A DNA stretch of 64,000 bases, taken from positions 329,875,106 through 329,939,105 of the forward strand of contig OY282558.1 of the NCBI GenBank assembly GCA_958295665.1, written 5' to 3'. A program made the position numbers and the translations under genes. This document shows, piece after piece, positions 54,801 to 61,098 of this stretch. The notes under the pieces were generated by a model. The model was not told the origin of the DNA, made no database searches, and was given only the letters and a program-made list of their open reading frames with translations. Source of the DNA: Tipula vernalis (Eukaryota > Arthropoda > Insecta > Diptera > Tipulidae). Each line of letters begins with the position of its first letter. The first letter of the stretch is position 1.

Positions 54801-56616
54801 TTTGTACATAAACAAAGAGGTCAACAAGCCGCTGCTGCTGCAGCCGCTGCATCTGCTGGTCATTCACATGGACATGGACATGGGCATGGAACCCTTACCA
54901 CTGTCACACACCAAACGCACGAAGGAAAACCAATAGTAACATACGTAGCACATTATAATAGCAGTACAGTATATGATCCAATAACGGGTGAAAAAAAAAC
55001 TGTTGAGTTCAGTACCGAACATTATGGAGGATTAGGCGAAGGTGCCTCATTCAACAGCCGACTAAATGAACTTAGACAAAGTGGACAACAAACCGGCCAA
55101 TCCGGATCGAAAATTTCACAATCTGGTGGTTTTATGCGTGGTGGAAATGCTACACACTTTAGTCAATCAAGTCAATCTTTACAATCAGGCCAAACTAGTC
55201 AATCATCTCAAACAGCACAATCTGGTCAAAGATCGCATTCTGCACAAACTGGGCATTCATCCCAAACTGGTCAACTTGGCCAGTCATCCCAGTCGGGACA
55301 AGCTGGTCGAACTCAGTCGGGTAATCAAGGTACAATTACTTATGGTGGATACTATGCAGCGCCAAGTGGAAATCGATACCAACAAAACTCTTCGGTTGGC
55401 AGTATAAATCGGCAAAATCTACAAAACAATGTTAACCAAGATATATCAACTTTAGCTTCACGCACACAAATTGGAACATCTGCATCAGGATCACAATCAT
55501 CAGGATCTTCCTCCTCATCAATGGCTACATCTGGATCTTCATCTTCTAGTAGTGGTGCATCAACATTTGGTCGCCGAAGAATGCAAAGTCAACAAGATGA
55601 CGAAGAACCGCGACCGGATTTGGTAGCTATTTCTGGTGGTTTTACGAAAATGGCCCAGGGTGGAAGTGGATTCCAAACATCAACATTTGATTTAGGAATA
55701 AACCGTGGTAGTGTTGAAAGCGATGTTCGTCAAAGCGGAAATCCACAAATAAACAGAGGTCAACAACAAACTGGAAGTGGATCTAGTGGTCACCAAGTTA
55801 CGTATCACTCACATGGCGGATCGTCTGGGCATTCCGATGGTATGGCTAGCGGAACACATGGTAGTACTTCTAGTCAGTCAAGCAGTGGTGGTGGTGGTGG
55901 TTCATCGTATCACACATCATCAACCTATTCACAATCGTCAGGCGGTGGTAGTGGTAGTACAAGTCAAACTATGAATTCAAAACAAGATCCTTTAATCACA
56001 GATCATTACTATGAAAATGCCCATCAAAGCTTGAACCCAAATGAAAAAGATGTTAACAGTAGATTCCAACATTATAAGCGATTCCGACGAGATGCCGTAG
56101 ATGATGCAGTCTTAGATTCGATTCAATGTAACAGCACCAAATGTGCGGTGCTTCGTTGTGTTGTAAAACAATTAACAATAGATCAAGACGCATGGATTGC
56201 ATTGAGAATGCGATTGGTGGGGAAAACAATGAAAAAAATTTCCGGTCACAGCCCATTGACGCTGTCCACGATGGCAGTAGCACGTATTACAAAATTACCC
56301 TATATTGGTAAACCGACTGATACAGAAATTCAAACACATGAACTATTTGTAACGGCTATCCCAGAACCAATTATTAAACCAGAAGTTGTACCACTATGGA
56401 TTGTTATACTGGCCGCCGTTATTGGTACATTAATTCTACTGTTACTTATTTTCCTGTTATATAAGGTAAGCATTTGGACTAGATCCATAAAAGACCTTGT
56501 TTTTAACACGTTAATTATTTCAGTGTGGATTCTTCAATCGCAAACGACCAAGTAATTCCCAAGAACGACAACCATTAAATCGAAATGGTGGTTACCACGG
56601 AGACGAACATCTATAA
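27752..56616 (+). CDS. if: Integrin alpha subunit, PS2/inflated type (5' exons missing)
   Basis: Transmembrane adhesion receptor chain that pairs with a beta subunit to bind extracellular matrix. Exons 27752-27800, 28159-28230, 52229-52629, 52714-53048, 53114-56465 and 56524-56616 join in one frame (1,433 codons plus stop). Domains: part of the beta-propeller with four Ca-binding D-x-[ND]-x-[DN] loops (52351, 52510, 52792, 52978); thigh/calf Ig-like regions from 53140; a 560-residue low-complexity insert; furin-type RFRR (56079-56090); light-chain end; one membrane helix (about 56388-56460); and the KCGFFNR cytoplasmic hinge split by the last intron. There is no I domain. Similarity in order and wording to alpha-V/alpha-PS2 is from memory of the family. 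Signal peptide and first blades are not in the recognised exons. Confidence 0.92.
28159..28230 (+). CDS. if: Integrin alpha 24-residue symmetric cassette exon
   Basis: 72 bp, bounded by ataattttag and gaag|gtaaaa, phase 1 at both ends. Encodes [16 protein letters not shown] and PLRDAKFGE. Skipping it joins G|GT across 27800/52229 without a frame change and keeps the Gly-Gln pair at the junction. It matches in position and size the 25-residue alternative exon known from Drosophila alpha-PS2. Its acceptor has a weak, A-rich polypyrimidine tract, as expected for a regulated exon. Confidence 0.85.
28231..29226. other. Start of the 24-kb integrin intron
   Basis: AT-rich intronic DNA with A and T homopolymers and ATT repeats. 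No element ends were recognised before the transposon at 29235. Confidence 0.4.
29235..31526. mobile_element. DNA transposon with 32-bp perfect TIRs and 8-bp target duplication
   Basis: Left end 29235-29266 (AAAGCTTACC...CAGGTT) is repeated as a perfect reverse complement near 31494-31525. CTTCCATC directly flanks both ends (29227-29234, 31527-31534). An 8-bp duplication fits the hAT or P superfamilies; the long perfect TIR recalls P-like elements. The interior (2.3 kb) has no long frame. A 60-codon stretch at about 30905-31075 ([17 protein letters not shown]) is the only coding-like piece and is unrecognised. A second element is nested at 29383-29957. Confidence 0.82.
29383..29957. mobile_element. 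Nested MITE, 575 bp, about 42-bp TIRs
   Basis: Left end AGGTGCTATTCCATGAGAAA and right end (reverse complement) AGGTGCTATTCCATGGGAAA continue as inverted repeats through TTTTACTGAA[C/T]AGTAAAAT. TTA lies directly outside both ends (29380-29382, 29958-29960), as for PIF/Harbinger MITEs. There is no coding content. It inserted into the larger element at 29235-31526. Confidence 0.75.
31580..31960 (-). pseudogene. Jockey/R1-like reverse transcriptase fragment
   Basis: In the minus-strand frames: [11 protein letters not shown] (decayed LSP.LW), ANDLFI (from YADD) and [23 protein letters not shown], the block just after the catalytic site in insect R1/I-type RTs. Stops are frequent. It is a short relic. 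Confidence 0.6.
32081..32446 (+). repeat. Array of about 15-bp TCTAAAACAATT-type units, left arm
   Basis: About 24 irregular units of the form [A/G]TCTAAA(A)ACAATT, with ACCTAAA and AACTAAA variants. A more decayed continuation runs from 32615 to 32755. The same unit occurs in reverse complement at 38101-38592. Both arrays share an outer flank containing a TTTGGA...CGG...TTT stretch. Confidence 0.85.
32473..32567. repeat. Hairpin-forming inverted repeat inside the array
   Basis: CTTTTACTTTCAGGTTTGTA pairs with a reverse-complement arm CTTTTACTTACAGGTTTGAA about 40 bp away. Arms are about 27 bp with a few mismatches. Confidence 0.6.
32870..33245. repeat. Imperfect inverted repeat with GGTCGATTGG and GTTATGAG blocks
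   Basis: GGTCGATTGG...GTTATGAG at 32923-32958 and GTGCAATTACGCC soon after recur in reverse complement at about 33120-33170. Adjacent ACCGCAAGT and ACTTGCGGT (33177-33203) form a perfect 9-bp hairpin. Probably a snap-back MITE; ends are unresolved. Confidence 0.45.
33863..34288. mobile_element. Snap-back MITE, 426 bp, about 110-bp inverted arms
   Basis: Left arm starts TGCTGGGTTCCATTTAACGT and runs through GTACTTCT...TTATGAGTAGTTTGCTT. The right arm is its reverse complement with few changes and ends at 34288. ATT flanks both sides (33860-33862, 34289-34291). A second, smaller inverted pair (TGCGTTCCATTT, 34025-34098) lies in the loop, giving a hairpin within a hairpin. Confidence 0.7.
34330..35110 (+). 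repeat. 108-bp tandem repeat, about 7 units
   Basis: The phrase AGATGAAxTxCTGGAATATG recurs at 34507, 34613, 34721, 34829, 34937 and 35036, a period of about 108 bp. Each unit contains GGAACTTGCCTATTCC, CCGATTA.GATGAAATT and AAATGGGATTCTAAAATGAT. A frame at 34535-34795 on the minus strand is a translation of the repeat, not a gene. Confidence 0.85.
35405..35535 (-). repeat. Inverted single copy of the 108-bp unit
   Basis: The reverse complement matches the tandem units (TTCTAAAATGATTTTTGGGT, GGAATATGGC, GGAACTTGGATAT). It is separated from the direct array by about 300 bp of unrelated sequence (35111-35404), so the block resembles an element with sub-repeated inverted ends. Confidence 0.7.
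35718..36172. mobile_element. Palindrome-rich MITE with GTTTCCATCGTC ends
   Basis: GTTTCCATCGTC[A]ATAGTATAAT at 35718 is repeated in reverse complement ending at 36172. AGTATAATA motifs occur throughout. No target duplication was assigned. The right end is itself a 68-bp near-perfect palindrome. Confidence 0.6.
36107..36174. repeat. 68-bp palindrome, 26-bp perfect arms
   Basis: Arm 36107-36132 (GGGTTTCCATCGTCATAG...) is the exact reverse complement of 36149-36174. The 16-bp centre is also nearly palindromic. It could extrude as a cruciform. Confidence 0.85.
36542..37350. mobile_element. MITE with about 47-bp TIRs, 809 bp
   Basis: AAGCCGCATCCACACGAGGT at 36542 continues through GTGAAATGTACACTTATGCGCGC. 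The right end, ending 37350, is its reverse complement almost without change. Further internal CCACACGA copies lie near both ends. The GC-rich ends in AT-rich DNA stand out. No clear target duplication was found and there is no coding content. Confidence 0.8.
37430..37650. repeat. Small inverted-repeat element ending in AACAAAATTGTTTTTACAAG
   Basis: GGTATACTT...AAAATTGTTTTTACAAGC on the left pairs with GTACGGCTTGTATAAACATT...GGTATACTT on the right. A lone end of the same family (CACGGCTTGTATAAACAATT) lies at 41743. Confidence 0.5.
37791..37900. mobile_element. 110-bp MITE with GAGTTCGGTTGGGCAAAATA ends
   Basis: Arms of about 27 bp (GAGTTCG[G/A]TTGGGCAAAATAAAT...) are inverted at both ends. 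ATATTAT occurs just outside each end, suggesting a 7-bp duplication. Confidence 0.6.
38101..38592 (-). repeat. Array of about 15-bp units, right arm (inverted)
   Basis: About 30 units of AATTGTTTTTAGA[C/T][A/G]A with AATTGTTTTAG variants: the reverse complement of the 32081-32446 array. Beyond its outer edge AAAAATCCGTTTTCCAAAAC mirrors the flank left of the first array. Confidence 0.85.
38727..39540 (-). mobile_element. 5'-truncated Jockey-type LINE with poly(A) tail
   Basis: The minus strand shows the RT block [17 protein letters not shown], a decayed FADD (LGDDTA), [16 protein letters not shown], then [20 protein letters not shown], the C-terminal signature of Jockey-clade ORF2. It ends in a T-run on the + strand (38727-38748), which is the poly(A) tail of the insert. 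The 5' end is near 39540. Frameshifts are present, so it is inactive. Confidence 0.8.
39541..39993. other. Gene-free DNA
   Basis: Short non-repetitive stretch with T-runs. No feature recognised. Confidence 0.3.
39994..41211 (-). CDS. Transposon-type protein, 405 codons, uninterrupted
   Basis: This long open frame is unusual here. Residues 65-170 ([58 protein letters not shown]) resemble the N-terminal half of a widespread insect family of transposon-derived proteins with an HI..F...SHY, YL....I...Y, F..F.P..D.C..C pattern. A second part ([20 protein letters not shown]...[16 protein letters not shown]) resembles that family's C-terminal region. The acidic nuclease-like centre seems shortened or missing. 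It lacks a clear start context, and introns are possible. Host domestication cannot be excluded but is not shown. Confidence 0.55.
   Translation of the reverse strand: MFLVNTLCKSKLEERVCKSAFIRLDGITLKRCRPLTELNRQIKIPEDRRGKAVGSRSNVIPGEHYIEIHNFIESLDKKEIHYSNDIKKQYLSSTLNIKKLHEMFLGKNPELADKINYQFFQQYFNFNFELSFGRPQIKVCSMCEELNVKIKDAHFNESVDKRRASKFYKKVKEIEEKCASTETVLGLILWLYAKFASANFTCTLPVSPMQIRNNTVIRFLLALSSQRNMMITSLMIVTETLQSSKRKIRREDRVFSHQQYVDLIEQSSNTGKFNVVKVKTEDFISFKKWAQLNFKAKLLSVRSYGKDIPKNQKVCMSLYLIQKTPGKVTAKIYIDSDLTEETLIFSKVKCTCCALPTTADLAYNDKVTINNLKLADIAKVKHYIQAEFTEFCNLNILSFIKNIKQ
41220..42640. other. Intronic DNA without recognised genes
   Basis: A lone terminal-repeat-like segment lies at 41743-41775. 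The frames at 41748-42098 and 41786-42070 overlap on opposite strands without motifs. Confidence 0.35.
42640..43180 (-). pseudogene. LINE reverse transcriptase and C-terminal fragments
   Basis: On the minus strand: [10 protein letters not shown] (RT palm), a frameshifted [15 protein letters not shown] and LIYAFD (decayed YADD) around 42890-43000. Then at 42650-42844 comes [19 protein letters not shown], the block far downstream of the RT core, so an internal deletion joins them. Confidence 0.7.
43415..43740 (-). pseudogene. Second LINE ORF2 C-terminal fragment
   Basis: [20 protein letters not shown] followed by [19 protein letters not shown] and [11 protein letters not shown] matches the FLG..ld..L.W..HI ... 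sl..s.l.Y ... k.Q order after the RT core of non-LTR elements. The frame is open for 103 codons but isolated. Confidence 0.5.
44098..44452 (-). repeat. Gypsy 3' LTR
   Basis: Direct repeat partner of 48612-48912 with few substitutions. It has 44 bp more (around 44235-44278), either a deletion in the other copy or an insertion here. It may extend to about 44504. Confidence 0.8.
44999..46063 (-). pseudogene. Gypsy RNase H end and integrase remnant
   Basis: [11 protein letters not shown] and [19 protein letters not shown]...ADTLSRI are RNase H signatures. Then comes an H2C2-like zinc region ([23 protein letters not shown]) and integrase core blocks [14 protein letters not shown] (D), [11 protein letters not shown] (D) and a region where the third acidic residue should lie ([16 protein letters not shown]) but appears lost. 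Stops after 44999 cut off the C-terminal part, which continues in broken frames to 44737. Confidence 0.85.
46080..46700 (-). pseudogene. Gypsy reverse transcriptase remnant, catalytic motif changed
   Basis: Frame 46690-46370: [15 protein letters not shown], then [18 protein letters not shown] and the catalytic region YIGDLPIAS where Y-[IV]-D-D is expected. One catalytic Asp is replaced by Gly near 46490. Frames break up after 46370. Confidence 0.8.
46963..47440 (-). pseudogene. Gypsy protease remnant
   Basis: [20 protein letters not shown] near 47150-47199 is the C-terminal ILG.DFL block of retroviral-type aspartic proteases. The active-site region is only in broken frames upstream. Confidence 0.6.
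47519..48439 (-). pseudogene. Gypsy gag remnant
   Basis: Two frames. 48439-48002 contains [20 protein letters not shown] and a [10 protein letters not shown] block, the start of insect Gypsy gag. 47956-47519 contains [15 protein letters not shown] and [15 protein letters not shown] frameshift near 48000 separates them. The ATG before VADESDGG (about 48270) is the likelier gag start. Confidence 0.75.
48612..48912 (-). repeat. Gypsy 5' LTR, shortened
   Basis: Matches the left LTR at about 98 percent by eye apart from the 44-bp gap. Similarity stops at CCCAGTGAAC, beyond which unrelated DNA begins. Confidence 0.8.
49210..50127. mobile_element. hAT-like non-autonomous element, copy 2 (918 bp)
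   Basis: Inverted partner of 13464-14379, very similar over the whole length. It is flanked by a perfect 7-bp ATACTAG duplication (49203-49209, 50128-50134), which fixes the element ends as CAGAGCACCC... and ...GGCTCTG. No coding capacity. Confidence 0.82.
50326..50493 (+). repeat. Dispersed repeat, partner of 22517-22683
   Basis: See partner. Starts GGCTGGATATAGGCTCATTT. About 75 percent similar in reverse complement. Confidence 0.6.
50590..51338 (-). mobile_element. mariner (mos1-like) transposon remnant
   Basis: Minus-strand pieces in order: [20 protein letters not shown] (near 51285), [20 protein letters not shown] and [20 protein letters not shown]...YYADLLDRF (50626-50865), all typical of mariner transposases. 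The right end ACGAGGGTAGTTCATTAAGT (reverse complement, from 51338) with TA outside fits a mariner terminal repeat. The left end and C-terminal third are lost and frames are broken. Confidence 0.8.
51345..52228. other. 3' end of the 24-kb integrin intron
   Basis: Very AT-rich with A/T homopolymers. It ends in the acceptor tgtgtag at 52228. No element recognised. Confidence 0.5.
52229..52629 (+). CDS. if: Integrin alpha exon: propeller repeats with two Ca-binding loops
   Basis: 401 bp, phase 1 to phase 0, from gtgtgtag to aat|gtaagt. Contains [10 protein letters not shown] followed by loops DFNGDGNES (52351) and DVDGDGLTD (52510), and the [11 protein letters not shown] and VGAPMYTD repeat cores. 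The ATG at 52192 lies in the intron and is not a start. Confidence 0.93.
52714..53048 (+). CDS. if: Integrin alpha exon: last propeller repeats
   Basis: 335 bp, phase 0 to phase 2, after an 84-bp intron. Carries [20 protein letters not shown] (loop at 52792), [25 protein letters not shown] (loop at 52978) and [14 protein letters not shown]. The donor is aa|gtaact; reading on gives an immediate TAA, confirming the intron. Confidence 0.93.
53114..56465 (+). CDS. if: Integrin alpha large exon: thigh, calf, low-complexity insert, cleavage site, membrane helix
   Basis: 3,352 bp, phase 2 to phase 0, acceptor cttacag and donor aag|gtaagc. It starts at [13 protein letters not shown]. Thigh/calf region follows ([50 protein letters not shown]). 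About 54390-56070 is a Ser/Gly/Gln/His-rich insert. RFRR|D at 56079-56093 is a furin-type heavy/light-chain processing site. [16 protein letters not shown] follows, the conserved light-chain Cys cluster. The membrane helix [19 protein letters not shown] begins near 56389. Confidence 0.93.
56079..56093 (+). other. if: Furin-type processing site RFRR|D
   Basis: R-x-R-R followed by D-A-V at the point where alpha-V-type subunits are cut into heavy and light chains. It sits right after the low-complexity insert, so the insert would form the heavy chain's C-terminal tail. Confidence 0.75.
56524..56616 (+). CDS. if: Integrin alpha last exon: cytoplasmic tail
   Basis: After a 58-bp intron, phase 0. 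Encodes CGFFNRKRP and a short tail ending GDEHL before TAA (56614-56616). GFFNR is the membrane-proximal alpha-chain motif that contacts the beta tail and holds the receptor inactive. Confidence 0.92.
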   Translation, partial: CGFFNRKRPSNSQERQPLNRNGGYHGDEHL

Positions 56617-57071
56617 AAAAAATAATAATAATTATAAATTAATTTTTAGTATTTTCAAATTTTAATTACACAAAAAAAATTTATAAAAATTAATTAAATT
56701 ATATATTTTGAATTCATTTCAATAACGGAAATACTAGTCAAACCGATTTTTTTAATTTTTCTTCTAAAACCCTCCTTTAAAATTAATTAAAAACATAAAA
56801 ACCACAAAAAAAAATTAAAAGCAATAATTAATTAAATTAATGTAGAATAAATATAAATATAGAAATTTTAAGTTGAAAAAAAAAAAATTTTAAAACAAAA
56901 CTTCTAACGCTTATTGTAATTTTAATTTAATTTTAAAATTAACTGCCATTTATTAATTTTTAATAATTTATTATTTTGTTTAGTTAATTTCTTGATATTT
57001 TTTTTTTTTAATATTTCTATTATTATAATTTTGTCCTGGCTTTAATATGTATGTAATTTATAATTAATAAA
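56617..57071 (+). other. if: Integrin 3' UTR with two poly(A) signals
   Basis: Very AT-rich trailer. AATAAA hexamers at 56846-56851 and 57066-57071 are candidate polyadenylation signals; the second is followed by a T-rich region. The transcript end is inferred only. Confidence 0.5.
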
Positions 57072-57099
57072 CCAAATAATTTGGATACTACTATACGAA

Positions 57100-58139
57100 T
57101 TTTAGTTTTGTTGTCTTATTCGAAATTGTTGTGCCTTAAAAATTTTAAAAATTTGCACATGCCTTAATAATTTTTAAAATAAAATTAATTTAAACAAAGC
57201 AAAAAAAAAAAACTAAAAGCCATATCGAAATTAAAATTAATTAATAAAACCAAAAAAAAAAAAATTTAAATTAAATATTAACTATTAATTCAATTTAATT
57301 TTAGTTTTGTAAAAATATATATTTTTAGTTTGTTTAGTTTTTATTAATATAAATTAATTTAATATTGTTATATAATTTAATTTAATAAATACGTTTCTCG
57401 AATTTTTTTCGTCACTTTTATAATTATTTACTTATATTAATTAAAATATTTGTACAAATATGATGATCTATCTATCTACCAACAATATATAATTAATTTA
57501 TTGTTTTCGTTTCTTTTTATAAGTAAATTTGTAAATTTTGATTAAAAATAATTAATTAATGTTAAATTATAATTTTTATTTGAAAATATAATTAAGCCAC
57601 GCAAAATTCGAGTTATTCGATTGAAATTGAATGTATAGAGAAAATGTGAATAATTTAAAATTTTGAATAAAAATCGAATTATGTACATGATGACGAAAGG
57701 TTTTGGTTTGTAATTTTATTTTAGGGGCCCGAAGAATGATGTTGGCAAATCTACCATGGCTTGACCCCAGCAAAAATTTCGAGATGGCAAAACATTGTGT
57801 TTTATAATTACTTGTAAAAAAATAACCAAAAATGTGAGTTTGTTGGTTTTGTCATCGTAATAGCCGATATGTTATGGTAATAATGTAGGTTCCCAAATAG
57901 CAAAAAAGTTATATTTGCGGTTTCGCTGTGCGCTTAACGCAAAACTGTCACATAAGAAAAATTAATGTCATAACTGGTAGAAATTAGGCTGTGTGCAGAG
58001 AAAATAAAAACGCAGTTGGTTCAAATTCATACAGAACAAAAGAGAGTGTTTTATTTAATACAAAATGGCGACTATACATAATGGTACATATAGCACATAC
58101 AGGGTGCGTTCGTATACACAGTCATGTGTACAACACTAC
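57100..58139. other. Intergenic DNA after the integrin gene
   Basis: AT-rich, no genes. The right part (about 57960-58139) is probably the 3' region or LTR of the minus-strand Copia-like element, but LTR borders could not be set. Confidence 0.35.
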
Positions 58140-58232
58140 AACGCGACATAAGCATAAACAGTTGCAATATACTGAAGTACTCCTTGATTAACTTGATCTC
58201 GAACAAAATGGTGCCTAATATCGGTGTGTTTT
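58140..58232 (-). pseudogene. Copia-like RNase H end, cut off by a nested insertion
   Basis: The minus strand reads DIRHHFVRDQV and a short tail before a stop. This is the direct continuation of the RNase H fragment at 62712-63186, separated from it by the element 58233-62711. Confidence 0.8.
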
Positions 58233-58409
58233 TGTTATAAATTTAGCATTTTTTTGTATTGCAGCCCTCAATTTATTGTTAACACTAATCTAAATAAAGC
58301 GGGACATTTGGTCTCTTACAAATATAATGTCAAACTACACTGACGTGTTTTTTACATTCGTTCTTATGCTGTATAAGTTTTTATTTCAACAGTCGGCAAT
58401 TTTTCAACA
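58233..58409 (+). repeat. Copia 5' LTR (177 bp)
   Basis: About 95 percent similar to the 3' LTR, including a few small indels around 58320. Ends TG...CA. Confidence 0.88.
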
Positions 58410-58424
58410 GGTTATGGGCCCAGA
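58410..58424 (+). other. Primer binding site, half-tRNA type
   Basis: GGTTATGGGCCCAGA lies directly after the LTR, as in Drosophila copia, where an internal cleavage fragment of initiator-Met tRNA primes reverse transcription. Confidence 0.75.
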
Positions 58425-58670
58425 AGACGCCAAAGTGATTGAAATACTTATTAACAAGTAATAATTAATTAAGTTCGTGTTTGTCGCGATAAATTCAAAA
58501 AAAAAAGGAAATCGTAGAAATTCAATACAAGAAAAAAATAAACGTGTGTCGTTTTATATATAGAATTGAGTTTTGTGTGTATGCGTGTGTCGCTTAACGG
58601 TTTCGCAATAGCGCAATAAATAGTGAAATAAAAACAGAAAAGGACAATAAAAAAAAATATAGTTATAAAA

Positions 58671-59360
58671 ATGGCGAACGATAGTGCTTGGAACGGCATA
58701 GAAAAATTGCATGGCAGTGAGAATTATGATACATGGCAATTTTCAATCAAAAATTTGCTCGAATTAAACGATTTTAGTAAATGCATCGAAACGGGAACAA
58801 ACACTGAAACAGATGAAACAAAAAAAGAAAAGCAAAAGCCAGAATTGAACTAAGTATTTCTTCAAGTATATTCTTACACGTTGCGAATTCAACCTCAGCA
58901 GCTGAAACATGGAAGATTTTGAAAGATTTATATGAGGATCGCGGTCTTTCGCATCGTATCAGTTTATTACGCAAGTTGGTGACAATACGTTTGCAAAGTT
59001 GTGATTCCATGAACGATTATATTTCACAAGCATTTGAAACTGCGAATAAATTAAACAGTATCATATGCGAATAAATTAAACAGTTTTCTGTGCCAGATGA
59101 GTAGCTTGGTAGCATGTTGTTGGCTGGTTTACTGAATGATTTTGCTCCTATGATAATGGGGCTTGAAAGTAGCGGCATCACAATAACGGGAGTTTCAATC
59201 AAATCGAAATAACTAGATTACGGTTATGGTTCGAAATCGGTTGGTCAAGGATCAGCGTTCTTTGGGAAACAGTTGTAGCAGCAGTAAATCAAAATCATCG
59301 TCAAAAAGCAATGTGAAATATTTTAATTGTGGTAGGTAAACGTGGGCATATGGCTAAAGA
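58671..59360 (+). pseudogene. Copia gag remnant with zinc knuckle
   Basis: Starts ATG at 58671 with IEKLHGSENYDTWQFSIKNL, the usual Copia gag opening. A stop at 58851 and later frameshifts break it; a 24-bp direct duplication (TGCGAATAAATTAAACAG, 59041-59085) adds one of them. The nucleic-acid-binding knuckle KYFNCG...GHMAKDC lies at about 59310-59355, with one Cys lost. Confidence 0.8.
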
Positions 59361-60081
59361 TTGCCGTTCACCGAAAAGTGAGCATAAGTCACAGCCACAA
59401 TATAATAAAAATATTAAAAACCAAAGCCCACATGCAAAAGTTGCATTTTTATCACCGGTTCAGGATTCGGTTCATGTTACAAGTGCAGCATTTTTTTTGA
59501 AACAGTGCCATGAAAGTGAATGGTACGTAGATAGTGAGGCATCACAGCATATGTCACCATTTGAAAATTTGTTCACCGATATAAAATCATCCGAAATTAC
59601 ACAAATTACTTCGGCAAATTCAAGTAAAGTTCCAGTTAAAGGTGTCGGTAAAATACAAGTGCGTGTAAACGAATTCGAGATAGATTTGTGCGTTCCTGGT
59701 TTATCTGCGAACTTGTTGTCAGTAGCACAAATGATAAAAAATGGTAATGAAGTCATATTTGATCAAAATGGATGTCGAATTTTCAATAAATTAAAACAGT
59801 TAGTGTGTGACATTAAATCAGATAATGGTGTATATCGACTTCAGGTGCAACAAGTTAAATGTTTAGCAGCCATGACACAGACAAAGAGTGGTTTATTGTG
59901 GCATAGAAAGTTGGGTCATATAAACTTTGCGGACATGTGTAAGATGAAAAATGGTTTAGTAAATGGCATCAATTTTAATGATAAAAATTAAATTGAAATT
60001 AAAAATTGTGAGGTTTGCAAAGAAGGGAAGCAAATTCGAAAACCATTTGCTAGTATCACAACGCGCGCCGATAACATTTTA
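59329..60081 (+). pseudogene. Copia protease and pre-integrase region
   Basis: The protease active site is altered: WYVDSEASQHM where W-x-x-D-[ST]-G-A-[ST] is expected, so D-S-E replaces D-S-G. Then LSVAQMIKNGNEVIF and the pre-integrase LLWHRKLGHINFADM with its H-x-x-x-H part. A stop at 59989 precedes the Cys pair (CEVCKEGK) that completes the zinc site. Confidence 0.85.
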
Positions 60082-60084
60082 GAT

Positions 60085-61068
60085 TTGGTTCATTCCGATT
60101 TAATGGGACCAATGGAAAATAAATCAATCGGTGGTGCTAAATTCATACTTACGTTTATAGATGACCATTCAAGAAAGATTTTCATGTATTTTTTAAAAGA
60201 AAATTCTGAAGTGTTCGATCGATTTATTGAGTTTCAAGCTGTAGTTGAAAAAGAAAAGGAAAGAAAATTTAAAGCATTAAGATCAGACAATGGCACAGAG
60301 TACATCATTCAAAAGTTCGACAAGTATTTTAAGATGAATGGTATCAAACATCAAACATCAGTTGCGTCTACTCCCGAGCAAAACGGTATCGCCGAAAGAA
60401 CAAATCGAAAATTGGTGGAAAAGTCTAAATGTATGTTATTTGATTCGAAGTTGGATGATTCGTTCTGGGCTGAGGCTATTAACATGGCAACATATATAAT
60501 AAATCGATCATCAAATGCCATATTAAATACAACAACTCCAGAAAAAGTTTGGTCAGGCAATAAAGTTGATGTTAGTCATCTTCAAGTATTTGGTAGTCTG
60601 GTCATGGTGCACATCCCAAAGCAAAAACGGAAGAAATGGGATAAAAAGTCAAAGAAATTGGTCTTCGTGGGATTTTCTGAAGGTGCAAAAGGCTATCGTT
60701 GTGTCAACCCGATCAGTAAGAAACTTGATATCAGTCGAGGTGTTGTGTTTATAAACGAAAGTGGTTCTGATCAAGTTGTTGTAACAGAAGATTCAGGTGA
60801 TTTAGAATTAGAGGAGGTATCAAATGAAGTGAGGGACAACGAACAAAGTGTTCCCACAATCAACAATGATCTCGTTACCACTACTCCTGCAAAATCAACT
60901 AATGAGCCCATCGAAAGTGAATTTCAAGAAACATTGGTTCCATTTGACAGTTCAATTGAAACGATATATGATGACGCAAAGAAACACAAGAACAAGTCGT
61001 CCACAAAAGCAAAAAAAAATTTGATGGATATGTTACATATGGTGCCTGTGGTTTACTTGCTCAAGTAG
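60085..61068 (+). pseudogene. Copia integrase, core intact
   Basis: Inserts the DNA copy into the genome. The DDE triad is visible: D in VHSDLMGPM, D in ALRSDNGTEY, E in TPEQNGIAERTNR. GKY/C-terminal blocks follow (LQVFGSLVMVHIPK, LVFVGFSEGAKGYR). The frame ends at 61066, before the RT, because of a frameshift. Confidence 0.88.
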
Positions 61069-61098
61069 ATGAGCCGATAACATATAATGAGGCGTTGA

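Noticed and set aside
54400..55974. Alternative-frame ORFs of 65-113 codons inside the integrin exon
   Set aside because: Shadows of the Ser/Gly/Gln-coding repeats; the main frame carries the conserved domains on both sides.
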